From Mucilaginibacter sp. PAMC 26640 (GTDB lineage: Bacteria > Bacteroidota > Bacteroidia > Sphingobacteriales > Sphingobacteriaceae): DNA of 64,000 nucleotides. The notes below the pieces were generated by a model. It saw only the letters and a program-made list of their open reading frames with translations, searched no databases and had not been told where the DNA came from. The stretch covers positions 1,550,001 to 1,614,000 of the forward strand of contig CP014773.1 in the NCBI GenBank assembly GCA_001596135.1, written 5' to 3'. A program made the position numbers and the translations under genes. This document shows, piece after piece, positions 17,578 to 25,715 of this stretch. Within the stretch, counting starts at the first letter, position 1. Every line of letters begins with the position of its first letter.

Positions 17578-19260
17578 ATGAAAATGATCAGTAAGATAAG
17601 TAAACTAATATTAGCGCTGATGTTTGTTGGTTCTGCGGTTTTTGCACAGAGTTTAGATGATGCAAAAAAAGCAATTGATGCGGAGCAATATCAAAAAGCT
17701 AAAGCGATGCTTAAAAACCTAACTACTACACAGGCTACAAAAGATGAGAATTTCTTTTACCTGGGTTGGGTTTATGTATTGCAGGAATATACCGACTCCG
17801 CTAAAACCGTTTTTAACAAAGGTATTGCTGTAAACCCAAAATCCGCTTTAAACTATGCTGGATTAGGTGCTGCTGCTATTGTTGACAAAGACAAAGCGGG
17901 TGCAACAACCAATTTTAACCAGGCCGTTGCGTTAGCCGGTAAAAACAGCAAGCCTTATATATATATAGGTAAAGCATACTTGCTTAACCCGGTAAATGAT
18001 AAGGTAGCTGCAGCTGATGCCGATGCCGCTATTGCTGTTCTTAATAAAGGTAAAGCCGTTAACCCTAAAGATGCCGAATTATTGGTTGCCTTAGGAGATG
18101 CTTACCGTTCACAGCTGAAAAGTAATGAAGCTTATGAAAACTACTCAGCAGCAACAACATTAGATCCTAAAAACGCGGGTGCTAAGGTTGCTACAGGTGT
18201 ACTTTGGAAATTTGCCAATAACTTCGAAGACTCTGAAAAACAATATAAAGAAGCGCTAGCTATCGACCCTAACTACGGTCCGGCTTACCGCGAATGGGCA
18301 GAAACAGATGTACGTTGGGCTTTTACCGACCCTAAAATGGCTTCAGTAAAAATTAAAGAAGCTACTGATCAATATCGTAAATACCTGGCTTTAACAGACC
18401 TTTCGGTAGAGTCTCGTTTACGTTATGCCGACTTTTTGCTGTTATCTGGCGATTACAAAACACTGCAAACAGAAACAGCAGCATTGTCTAAAGTATCAAA
18501 CAACCTTAGGGTTCAACGTTACCTGGCCTACTCAGCGTACGAGAACAAAGATTATCCTACGGCTCTTACGGCGATGAATACCTGGATCACCAAGGCTGAA
18601 CCTAAGCGTATCATTCCTCGTGATTACTTGTACCTGGGCCGTATCCAGATTGCATCTGCTCAGGATTCTGTGGGTATCGGTTCTTTGCAAAAAGCTTATA
18701 CTATGGATACCACTCAGGCGGATGTTTATGCTGAAATTGGTAAATCATTGTTTGCCCAGAAAAAATACAAGCTGGCTGGTGATGCATACCGCTCTTATTT
18801 AACAAAGTCGCGCAAAGGAACGCTGAACGATTACCTGCGTGAAGGAATGAGTTATTATTTTGCTTACGACGATAAGAAGAACCCGGATACTACTTTGTTA
18901 ACAAAAGCCGATTCGGCGTTCAGTTATATCCAGCAAAAAGCAACTACCCCAGTAGCTGCAGTGCTTTTATATCGTGCCTATGTTAATGACTCGAAAGATG
19001 CAGACCGTAACAACATAAAAGGTTTGGCTAAGCCTTATTATGAGCAGTACATACAGGTACAAGCTGCCAAAACAGGATTGACAGATGCTGACAAGAAAAG
19101 CTTGGCTGCTGCATATGCCTATTTAGGGACTTATTATGAGTACAAAGAGAAGGATGATGCTAAAGCGGCTGAAAACTTTGGGAAAGCTAGAGAAGCAGAT
19201 CCGGCAAACAAGCAGGCCACGGCTTACTTCGCCCGAAAAGGCGGTGCCAAAGGGAAATAA
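17578..19260 (+). CDS. Secreted tetratricopeptide-repeat protein
   Basis: A 560-residue periplasmic TPR protein. The signal peptide ends near VFAQ (about residue 24). Repeats run through almost the whole chain; units such as FFYLGWVYVLQEYTDSAKTV, NYAGLGAAAIVDKDKAGATT and YLGTYYEYKEKDDAKAAENF show the TPR pattern. It is the last gene of the exbB operon and is followed by a strong terminator. TPR proteins scaffold complexes, so it may join the envelope-spanning Exb/Ton machinery to the cell wall or outer membrane. That role is inferred from position. Confidence 0.87.
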   Translation: MKMISKISKLILALMFVGSAVFAQSLDDAKKAIDAEQYQKAKAMLKNLTTTQATKDENFFYLGWVYVLQEYTDSAKTVFNKGIAVNPKSALNYAGLGAAAIVDKDKAGATTNFNQAVALAGKNSKPYIYIGKAYLLNPVNDKVAAADADAAIAVLNKGKAVNPKDAELLVALGDAYRSQLKSNEAYENYSAATTLDPKNAGAKVATGVLWKFANNFEDSEKQYKEALAIDPNYGPAYREWAETDVRWAFTDPKMASVKIKEATDQYRKYLALTDLSVESRLRYADFLLLSGDYKTLQTETAALSKVSNNLRVQRYLAYSAYENKDYPTALTAMNTWITKAEPKRIIPRDYLYLGRIQIASAQDSVGIGSLQKAYTMDTTQADVYAEIGKSLFAQKKYKLAGDAYRSYLTKSRKGTLNDYLREGMSYYFAYDDKKNPDTTLLTKADSAFSYIQQKATTPVAAVLLYRAYVNDSKDADRNNIKGLAKPYYEQYIQVQAAKTGLTDADKKSLAAAYAYLGTYYEYKEKDDAKAAENFGKAREADPANKQATAYFARKGGAKGK

Positions 19261-19283
19261 CTTACCCTTATAAATATTAATTT

Positions 19284-19309
19284 AAGCCCCTTGAAAAAGG
19301 GGCTTTTTT
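19284..19309 (+). terminator. Rho-independent terminator of the exbB-tonB operon
   Basis: Nine-base arms AAGCCCCTT and AAGGGGCTT enclose a GAAA tetraloop and are followed by a T run. It separates the exbB operon from nuo, and the nuoA promoter begins 16 bases downstream. Confidence 0.95.
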
Positions 19310-19325
19310 ATTATATACGCATTTG

Positions 19326-19333
19326 TATATTTG
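19326..19333 (+). promoter_or_regulatory. Promoter element directly before nuoA (possible leaderless start)
   Basis: TATATTTG matches TAnnTTTG and ends only 4 bases before the nuoA ATG at 19338. With the usual spacing the transcript would start at or next to the ATG, so the mRNA may be leaderless. Confidence 0.55.
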
Positions 19334-19337
19334 CACC

Positions 19338-19709
19338 ATGGAATTACAAAGCACATCGGTTGATTATTTACCAATTATATTCCAGATGCTGGTTGCATTG
19401 GGGTTTGTTGTTACCACGATGTTCGTAACGCATAAAATCGGGCCCAAGCGCGTAACGAAAGACAAGCTTACCCCATTTGAATCGGGGATTGAGGTTATTG
19501 GTAATGCAAGGCAGCCTATGTCTATCAAGTATTTCCTCGTTGCCATCCTGTTTGTACTGTTCGATGTGGAAGTTATTTTCATGTATCCATGGGCCGTTAA
19601 CTTCCGTGAATTAGGTAAAGACGGTTTAATAGAAATGTTCATTTTCATGGCAACTCTATTGGCAGGCTTCATTTACATCATTAAAAAAGGTGCGCTAAAC
19701 TGGGATTAG
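19338..19709 (+). CDS. nuoA: NADH-quinone oxidoreductase subunit A
   Basis: A 123-residue membrane subunit of complex I. Three helices are visible, and the loop after the first contains the conserved FESGIEVIGNARQPMSIKYF motif, with KYFLVAILFVLFDVEVIFMY next. The frame extends upstream to a TTG at 19323, but that codon lies inside the promoter element, so I use the ATG at 19338 (MELQSTSV). A 197-base spacer without terminator separates it from nuoB, which has its own promoter. NuoA links the hydrophilic arm to the membrane arm. Confidence 0.95.
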   Translation: MELQSTSVDYLPIIFQMLVALGFVVTTMFVTHKIGPKRVTKDKLTPFESGIEVIGNARQPMSIKYFLVAILFVLFDVEVIFMYPWAVNFRELGKDGLIEMFIFMATLLAGFIYIIKKGALNWD

Positions 19710-19831
19710 TCCGTTAGCAATTAATTTGCGAATAAAAGAGTTCATTATCGTACTGCCCCTTCTTTCGGAATTTGGCTTGCCGATATTTGTTTAGATTCAT
19801 TCTAAATATTGCTGTCAGCCATACCGGTGTA

Positions 19832-19860
19832 TTTGTTACAACGTATTTTAATTAAATTTG
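19832..19860 (+). promoter_or_regulatory. Strong Bacteroidota promoter of nuoB-N
   Basis: TTTG at 19832-19835 and TAAATTTG at 19853-19860 are separated by exactly 17 bases, matching the -33/-7 consensus of Bacteroidota. The nuoB ATG lies 46 bases downstream. It allows nuoB-N to be expressed independently of nuoA. Confidence 0.7.
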
Positions 19861-19906
19861 TAAATCAGTTTTAAGCTGATGGTATAATTTATTTGATAAA
19901 GATTCA

Positions 19907-20449
19907 ATGAGTGATATTCAATTAGTTGATGCGCCGGCTGGTTTAGAAGGATCAGGATTCTTTGCCACTGCGCTTGATAAGGCAGTAGGACTTGCCCGCG
20001 CGAATTCTTTATGGCCATTACCTTTTGCTACATCATGCTGTGGTATCGAATTCATGGCTACCATGGCTTCGCATTACGATTTAAGCAGGTTTGGGGCAGA
20101 GCGTTTAAGCTTTTCGCCGCGCCAGGCCGATTTGTTAATGGTAATGGGTACAATATCAAAAAAAATGGGTCCTGTTTTGCGCCAGGTTTACCTGCAAATG
20201 GCCGAGCCCCGCTGGGTAATGGCTGTTGGTGCTTGTGCATCGAGCGGAGGCATCTTTGATACCTATTCTGTTTTACAGGGTATTGATGAGGTGATCCCGG
20301 TAGATGTTTACGTACCAGGTTGCCCGCCCCGCCCCGAAGCGATCATTGATGGCTTTATGGCAATACAGGAATTAGTGAAAACAGAAACGGGCCGCCGCAG
20401 GGAGGAGCCTAAATACCAGGCATTATTAGCTCAATACGGAATTCAATAA
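19907..20449 (+). CDS. nuoB: NADH-quinone oxidoreductase subunit B
   Basis: A 180-residue complex I subunit carrying cluster N2, the last iron-sulfur centre before quinone. The ligand motif is ATSCCGIEFMA near residue 45, with VGACASSGG and VPGCPPRPEAI supplying the other cysteines. The mild amphipathic N-terminus is usual. Its TAA overlaps the nuoC ATG (TAATG), showing translational coupling. Confidence 0.97.
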   Translation: MSDIQLVDAPAGLEGSGFFATALDKAVGLARANSLWPLPFATSCCGIEFMATMASHYDLSRFGAERLSFSPRQADLLMVMGTISKKMGPVLRQVYLQMAEPRWVMAVGACASSGGIFDTYSVLQGIDEVIPVDVYVPGCPPRPEAIIDGFMAIQELVKTETGRRREEPKYQALLAQYGIQ

Positions 20450-20952
20450 TGAGTAAAATAGCTAACGAAGTATTGATAATAAAGCTTGGTGATCAATTTG
20501 CCGGACAAGTGACGGAGTTGAGCCAGGATTACGGAATGCTTTCGGTTGAAACAGGCGTTGAGCAGATTAGCGAGGTATTGGCGTATTTGAAGAACGATCC
20601 CGAACTGAAATTCATATTTCTGACCGATATTACCGCTGTTCACTACCCTGAGCTAGAGAAGCCTATAGGTGTTATTTATCACCTGCATAGTTTAACAACT
20701 AATACCCGTATTCGGGTAAAAGTATTTCTTGCCGGTGATAATGTTCATATCCCCACCGCAACCACATTGTGGAATGGTGCCAATTGGATGGAACGTGAAA
20801 CATATGATTTTTTTGGGGTAATATTTGACGGTCATCCCGATCTGCGCAGAATATTGAACGTAGATGATATGACGGTGTTCCCGATGCGGAAAGAGTTCCC
20901 ACTGGAAGACCCTAACCGTATTGATAAAAAAGATTACTTTTTCGGAAGATAA
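20449..20952 (+). CDS. nuoC: NADH-quinone oxidoreductase subunit C
   Basis: A 167-residue 30-kDa-type subunit of complex I. The signature block is WMERETYDFFGVIFDGHPDL, followed by RRILNVDDMTVFPMRKEFPL. It is separate from NuoD, unlike the fused NuoCD of E. coli. Both ends overlap neighbours through TAATG junctions, so NuoB, NuoC and NuoD are made in a coupled manner. It stabilises the junction of the hydrophilic arm. Confidence 0.96.
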   Translation: MSKIANEVLIIKLGDQFAGQVTELSQDYGMLSVETGVEQISEVLAYLKNDPELKFIFLTDITAVHYPELEKPIGVIYHLHSLTTNTRIRVKVFLAGDNVHIPTATTLWNGANWMERETYDFFGVIFDGHPDLRRILNVDDMTVFPMRKEFPLEDPNRIDKKDYFFGR

Positions 20953-22163
20953 TGCAGAACCATCCCGTATATACCGATAACGACCCGCAAAGCGAGTATT
21001 CTACGCTGAACCTCGGCCCAACACACCCGGCCACGCATGGCGTGTTTCAAAATGTATTGCAGATGGATGGCGAGCGCATCGTAAGCGGCGTATCAACCAT
21101 AGGTTACATACACCGGGCATTTGAAAAAATTGCCGAGCACAGGCCTTTCTACCAGATAACTCCGCTAACCGACAGACTCAACTATTGTTCGTCGCCTATA
21201 AACAATATGGGCTGGCACATGACGGTAGAGAAACTACTTGGCATCCAAATGCCAAAACGTGTGGACTACATGCGCGTCATCATCATGGAACTTGCCCGTA
21301 TTGCCGACCATATTATTTGCAATGGGGTATTAGGTGTGGATACCGGTGCGTTTACCGGTTTCTTATACATGATGGAATATCGCGAAGATATTTATGAGAT
21401 CTACGAAGAAATTTGCGGATCCCGTTTAACTACTAATATTGGCCGTATCGGTGGATTTGAGCGTAACTTCAACACCATCGCTTTTAATAAGATCCGTGCA
21501 TTTACAAAGAAATTCCCTGCAGGTTTAAAAGAGTTTGAAAGCCTTTTTAACAGAAACAGGATATTTGTAGATCGTACACGGGATGTTGCAGCCGTTACTG
21601 CAGAGGATGCATTAAGCTACAGCTGGACAGGCCCGATCCTTCGTGCTGCAGGTGTAGATTATGATGTACGCGCCATGGAACCGTACTCATCTTACGAAGA
21701 TTTCGACTTTGAAGTACCGGTAGGCGAAAATGGAGATGTTTATAATCGTTTCCTGGTTCGCAACGAAGAAATGTGGCAGAGCCTTCGCATTATAGAGCAG
21801 GCGCTTGATAAACTGGAAAAAGAACCTTCGGATATTTTTCATGCGGATGTGCCGGCATTTTACCTGCCCCCCAAAGAAGAAGTATATAACAATATGGAAG
21901 CCTTGATCTATCACTTTAAAATTGTGATGGGCGAAGTGGAAACTCCAACCTCCGAAGTTTATCATTCTGTTGAGGGTGCAAATGGCGAGTTGGGATTTTA
22001 TTTGGTAAACGATGGCGGACGCTCACCATACCGTTTGCATTTCCGCAGACCAAGTTTCATCAATTATCAGATGTATGCGCCAATGAGCCGGGGCATGCTT
22101 TTATCTGATGCGATTATTAACATGAGTAGTTTAAACGTAATAGCAGGAGAGTTAGATGCTTAG
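20952..22163 (+). CDS. nuoD: NADH-quinone oxidoreductase subunit D
   Basis: A 403-residue 49-kDa-type subunit forming the quinone-binding pocket with NuoB. Visible motifs are LGPTHPATHGVFQNVLQMDG, then GYIHRAFEKIAEHRPFYQ, and near the C-terminus GELGFYLVNDGGRSPYRLHF. The conserved histidine of the HPATHG loop that contacts quinone is present. The last 8 bases overlap nuoE. Confidence 0.97.
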   Translation: MQNHPVYTDNDPQSEYSTLNLGPTHPATHGVFQNVLQMDGERIVSGVSTIGYIHRAFEKIAEHRPFYQITPLTDRLNYCSSPINNMGWHMTVEKLLGIQMPKRVDYMRVIIMELARIADHIICNGVLGVDTGAFTGFLYMMEYREDIYEIYEEICGSRLTTNIGRIGGFERNFNTIAFNKIRAFTKKFPAGLKEFESLFNRNRIFVDRTRDVAAVTAEDALSYSWTGPILRAAGVDYDVRAMEPYSSYEDFDFEVPVGENGDVYNRFLVRNEEMWQSLRIIEQALDKLEKEPSDIFHADVPAFYLPPKEEVYNNMEALIYHFKIVMGEVETPTSEVYHSVEGANGELGFYLVNDGGRSPYRLHFRRPSFINYQMYAPMSRGMLLSDAIINMSSLNVIAGELDA

Positions 22164-22680
22164 CGTACAGGATACCAATACACCGGTTACATTTTCGCCG
22201 GAACTGATCGGTAAGTTTGCCGATGTGGTTAGCCGCTACCCGGAAGGTAAGCAGAAATCTGCATTGCTGCCGGTTTTGCATTTGGTGCAGGCCGAGTTTG
22301 GTTGGGTAAGCCCGCCGGCGATGGATAAAGTTGCCGAATACCTTGCTATTCAGCCTATCGAAGTTTATGAGGTGGCATCGTTTTACACCATGTATTTTTT
22401 GAAGCCTCAAGGTAAGTACATGCTGGAAGTGTGCCGTACTGGCCCATGCGAAATTGTAGGTGCTACACCGATAATGGAACATATTGAAAAGACACTTGGC
22501 GTTAAAGAGGGAGATGTTACCGAAGACGGCTTGTTCAGCTGGCGAGGTGTTGAGTGCCTGGCAGCGTGTGGGTTTGGCCCGGTTTTGCAGATTGGCCCTG
22601 AGTATACTTTTTACGAAAACTTAACTACGACGTCGGTTGACAAATTGATTAGTGACTTAAAAGCAAAGGCGAACAACTAA
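22156..22680 (+). CDS. nuoE: NADH-quinone oxidoreductase subunit E
   Basis: A 174-residue 24-kDa-type subunit that carries a [2Fe-2S] cluster (N1a). The four-cysteine pattern is CRTGPCEIVGA followed by VECLAACGFGPVLQI. The N-terminal helical part includes KQKSALLPVLHLVQAEFGW. It overlaps nuoD by 8 bases and nuoF by one base. It forms the NADH-oxidising module with NuoF and NuoG. Confidence 0.96.
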   Translation: MLSVQDTNTPVTFSPELIGKFADVVSRYPEGKQKSALLPVLHLVQAEFGWVSPPAMDKVAEYLAIQPIEVYEVASFYTMYFLKPQGKYMLEVCRTGPCEIVGATPIMEHIEKTLGVKEGDVTEDGLFSWRGVECLAACGFGPVLQIGPEYTFYENLTTTSVDKLISDLKAKANN

Positions 22681-24032
22681 TGGGACGCAAACTTTTACTC
22701 GAACATATAAACGTACCCGGCATCAACACCTTTGATGTATACCGTTCTAAAGGCGGTTACGCAGCAGTTGAAAAGGCCCTTAAAACCCTTACGCCCGATG
22801 AAGTGGTGGAAGAGGTGAAGAAATCGGGCTTGCGTGGCCGGGGTGGTGCAGGATTCCCTACGGGGATGAAGTGGAGCTTCTTGGCCAAGCCGGAAGGCGT
22901 TGCCCGCTACCTGGTTTGTAATGCGGATGAATCTGAACCCGGAACATTTAAAGACCGTTTCCTGATGACCTATATCCCTCACTTACTAATTGAGGGAATG
23001 ATTGTAGCCAGCTTTGCGCTCGGTGCTAAAACATCATTCATCTACGTACGTGGAGAGATGATGCCGCAGATCCGTATTTTGGAGAAAGCCATCGCTGAGG
23101 CAAAAGCAAAAGGATTTTTAGGAAAAAATATATTAGGCACAGGGTACGATCTGGAGCTTTACGTACAACCCGGTGGTGGTGCTTACATTTGCGGTGAAGA
23201 AACTGCATTGTTGGAATCGCTGGAGGGTAAAAGAGGTAACCCGAGGATTAAACCTCCGTTCCCGGCAATCGCAGGGCTATACGGATGCCCAACGGTAGTG
23301 AACAATGTTGAATCTATTGCAGCTGTAGTACCCATCATTAATGAAGGTGGTGATGAATACGCTAAATTAGGGATAGGTCGCAGCACTGGTACAAAGTTAA
23401 TATCAGCCGGGGGTAACCTTAAAAAACCGGGTGTTTATGAAATTGATTTAGGCCTCCCTGCAGAGGAGTTTTTATATAGTGACGAATATTGCGGTGGTAT
23501 TGCGAATGGCAAACGCCTGAAAGCAGTAGTTGCAGGAGGTTCTTCTGTTCCTATCCTGCCCGCTAACCTGTTCCTTAAAACCATAAATAATGAGCCTCGC
23601 TTAATGAGCTATGAATCGTTATCAGATGGTGGCTTCGTTAGCGGCACAATGATGGGGTCAGGTGGTTTTATTGCGTATGACGAAGACCAATGTATTGTGC
23701 GCAATACCTGGAACTTTGCAAGATTTTATCACCATGAAAGCTGCGGACAATGTTCACCATGCCGTGAAGGTACCGGCTGGATGGAGAAAGTTTTACACCG
23801 CCTGGAATATGGCCATGGTAAAATGAGCGATATGGATCTGCTGGTTGATGTGTCGAAAAAAATTGAAGGTAACACAATTTGTCCATTGGGTGATGCAGCG
23901 GCATGGCCGGTTGCCAGCGCTATCCGTCACTTTAGAGATGAGTTTGAATGGCATGTAACGGACGCCGCGACGGCAGTTACAAGAAATTACGGAATTGCAC
24001 ATTACGCTGATCCGTTGACAGTAGAGGTATAG
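22680..24032 (+). CDS. nuoF: NADH-quinone oxidoreductase subunit F
   Basis: A 450-residue 51-kDa-type subunit that binds NADH, FMN and a [4Fe-4S] cluster (N3). The Gly-rich nucleotide loop GLRGRGGAGFPTGMKWSF is near residue 50. The FMN-site block YVQPGGGAYICGEETALLES follows, and the cluster ligands are in ESCGQCSPCREGTGW and NTICPLGDAAAWP. It is followed not by nuoG, as is usual, but by a Uma2-family gene with its own promoter. Confidence 0.97.
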   Translation: MGRKLLLEHINVPGINTFDVYRSKGGYAAVEKALKTLTPDEVVEEVKKSGLRGRGGAGFPTGMKWSFLAKPEGVARYLVCNADESEPGTFKDRFLMTYIPHLLIEGMIVASFALGAKTSFIYVRGEMMPQIRILEKAIAEAKAKGFLGKNILGTGYDLELYVQPGGGAYICGEETALLESLEGKRGNPRIKPPFPAIAGLYGCPTVVNNVESIAAVVPIINEGGDEYAKLGIGRSTGTKLISAGGNLKKPGVYEIDLGLPAEEFLYSDEYCGGIANGKRLKAVVAGGSSVPILPANLFLKTINNEPRLMSYESLSDGGFVSGTMMGSGGFIAYDEDQCIVRNTWNFARFYHHESCGQCSPCREGTGWMEKVLHRLEYGHGKMSDMDLLVDVSKKIEGNTICPLGDAAAWPVASAIRHFRDEFEWHVTDAATAVTRNYGIAHYADPLTVEV

Positions 24033-24064
24033 CATTTGAGTTAAACAACAGGGAATATTTAAAG

Positions 24065-24072
24065 TATCTTTG
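24065..24072 (+). promoter_or_regulatory. Promoter element of the Uma2 gene
   Basis: TATCTTTG fits TAnnTTTG and ends 3 bases before the Uma2 ATG, which implies a leaderless or nearly leaderless transcript. It lies 32 bases after the nuoF stop, so the inserted gene carries its own promoter. Confidence 0.5.
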
Positions 24073-24075
24073 AAT

Positions 24076-24681
24076 ATGCAAAGCATAGATGATTTAGATT
24101 TCTCGAAAACTTACACTTATGCTGATTATTACTCCTGGCACTTTGAAGAGCGGCTTGAATTAATTAAGGGTAAGATTTTTAGAATGAGTCCCGCGCCAGG
24201 GGGGAATCATCAAATTATATCAGTCAATATTTCAGGAGAATTATATACTTTTTTAAAAGGCAAGTCTTGCAAAGTGTTTGCTGCGCCCTTTGATGTCAGG
24301 CTTGTAAGGAACGAAAAAAGCGATAAAAAAGTAAAGACTGTTGTTCAGCCGGATGTGTGTGTGATTTGTGATTTAACAAAAATGGCTGATCCGCGAAGCT
24401 GTCTTGGGGCTCCCGAGATAGTGGTTGAGATTTTGTCTAAGGGTAACAACAAAAAAGAGATCAAAATCAAATACGATCTTTACGAGGAGTTTGGGGTAAA
24501 AGAATACTGGGTGGTTTATCCTGATGAGCAATCACTGATTAGGTACATCCTGAACGATGAAGGTAAATTTACCACCAATGGCGGTGCACTTACAGTTGGT
24601 GATACATTAACTACCCCGATTTTGCCGGGTTTTGAATTAGCAATGGACGATGTATTTGCTAATTTGTTTGAACAAGAATAA
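24076..24681 (+). CDS. Uma2-family (DUF820) PD-(D/E)XK nuclease-like protein
   Basis: A 201-residue protein of the Uma2/DUF820 family, a restriction-endonuclease-like fold. The early ERLELIKGKIFRMSPAPGGNH, the middle VQPDVCVICD, then APEIVVEILSKGN with catalytic-type Asp and Glu-x-Leu, and YEEFGVKEYWVVYPDEQ near the C-terminus give the full family signature. The frame opens at TTG 24070, but I use ATG 24076 because the TTG overlaps the promoter element. It sits between nuoF and nuoG in the same orientation, which is foreign to complex I operons. Uma2 genes are frequent in cyanobacteria and mobile in other phyla; the biological target is unknown. Confidence 0.88.
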   Translation: MQSIDDLDFSKTYTYADYYSWHFEERLELIKGKIFRMSPAPGGNHQIISVNISGELYTFLKGKSCKVFAAPFDVRLVRNEKSDKKVKTVVQPDVCVICDLTKMADPRSCLGAPEIVVEILSKGNNKKEIKIKYDLYEEFGVKEYWVVYPDEQSLIRYILNDEGKFTTNGGALTVGDTLTTPILPGFELAMDDVFANLFEQE

Positions 24682-24716
24682 GGAATTAAACATACTTTGA
24701 TAAGTAGTATATTTTA

Positions 24717-25715
24717 ATGAAAGTTACAATTGATAATATAACCATTGAAGTAGAAGCCGGGACATCCATCCTGAATGCCGCAAGGATGATAGGTGGAGAT
24801 ATTGTCCCGCCTGCTATGTGCTATTACTCTAAGCTGGAAGGCAGTGGCGGTAAGTGCCGCACCTGCCTGGTACAGGTAAGCAAGGGTTCTGAAAAAGATC
24901 CTCGCCCCATGCCAAAGCTGGTAGCGAGTTGCCGTACTACTGTAATGGACGGTATGGAAGTAAAAAACATTTCATCACCGGAAGTGATTGAAGCGCGAAA
25001 AGGTGTGGTAGAAATGTTGTTGATCAACCACCCGCTTGATTGCCCGGTTTGCGATCAGGCCGGCGAATGCCACCTGCAGGATCTTGGCTATGAGCATGGC
25101 GCGGCTAAGACCCGCTACGAATTTGACCGCCGCACGTTTGAACGTATTGACATCGGTGACAAGATTCAACTGCACATGACCCGTTGCATCCTTTGCTATC
25201 GTTGCGTATTTGTTGCTGATCAGATCACGGATCACCGTATCCACGGTATTTTAAACAGGGGCGATCATTCTGAGATCTCTACTTACATTACCAAAGCGGT
25301 TGATAACGATTTTAGTGGAAATGTTATAGATGTTTGTCCTGTTGGAGCGTTAACCGATAAAACTTTCCGTTTTAAAAATCGTGTATGGTTTACCAAACCG
25401 GTAGAAGCACACCGCGATTGCCAAACCGAGGGCTGTAATGGTAAAGTAACATTATGGTATAAAGGTGAAGATGTACTGCGTGTTACGGCTCGTAAAGACG
25501 AATATGGTGAAGCAGAAGAATTTATATGTAATAGCTGCCGTTTCGACAAAAAGAAAACAGCTGATTGGGTGATAGAAGGTCCGCGTAAAGTATCCCACAA
25601 ATCGGTTATCAGCTCTAATCATTACGATATGCTTAAACCATTGCCGGTTGTTAAAACCAACCTGGTGCTGCAGCAAGCAAATAAAGAACAATTTGAAAGG
25701 GAGACCCGCCTGTAA
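24717..25715 (+). CDS. nuoG: NADH-quinone oxidoreductase subunit G, short form
   Basis: A 332-residue subunit with only the N-terminal iron-sulfur part of NuoG. A [2Fe-2S] ferredoxin domain contains MCYYSKLEGSGGKCRTCLVQV, the His/Cys cluster loop is NHPLDCPVCDQAGECHLQDLG, and the [4Fe-4S] ligands are in CILCYRCVFVADQ with DVCPVGALTDK. A further cysteine pair lies in DCQTEGCNGK. The molybdopterin-oxidoreductase-like C-terminal domain of E. coli NuoG (about 900 residues in total) is absent, which is usual in Bacteroidota and not a truncation. The stop overlaps the nuoH ATG. Confidence 0.94.
   Translation: MKVTIDNITIEVEAGTSILNAARMIGGDIVPPAMCYYSKLEGSGGKCRTCLVQVSKGSEKDPRPMPKLVASCRTTVMDGMEVKNISSPEVIEARKGVVEMLLINHPLDCPVCDQAGECHLQDLGYEHGAAKTRYEFDRRTFERIDIGDKIQLHMTRCILCYRCVFVADQITDHRIHGILNRGDHSEISTYITKAVDNDFSGNVIDVCPVGALTDKTFRFKNRVWFTKPVEAHRDCQTEGCNGKVTLWYKGEDVLRVTARKDEYGEAEEFICNSCRFDKKKTADWVIEGPRKVSHKSVISSNHYDMLKPLPVVKTNLVLQQANKEQFERETRL

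Noticed and set aside
19323..19337. Upstream TTG start for nuoA
   Set aside because: The TTG lies within or next to the TATATTTG promoter element, so it is unlikely to be in the transcript; the ATG at 19338 gives the normal NuoA N-terminus.
24717..25715. nuoG as a truncated pseudogene
   Set aside because: The gene lacks the molybdopterin-like domain, but all iron-sulfur ligands are intact, the frame is open and the stop overlaps nuoH. Short NuoG is the usual form in Bacteroidota.
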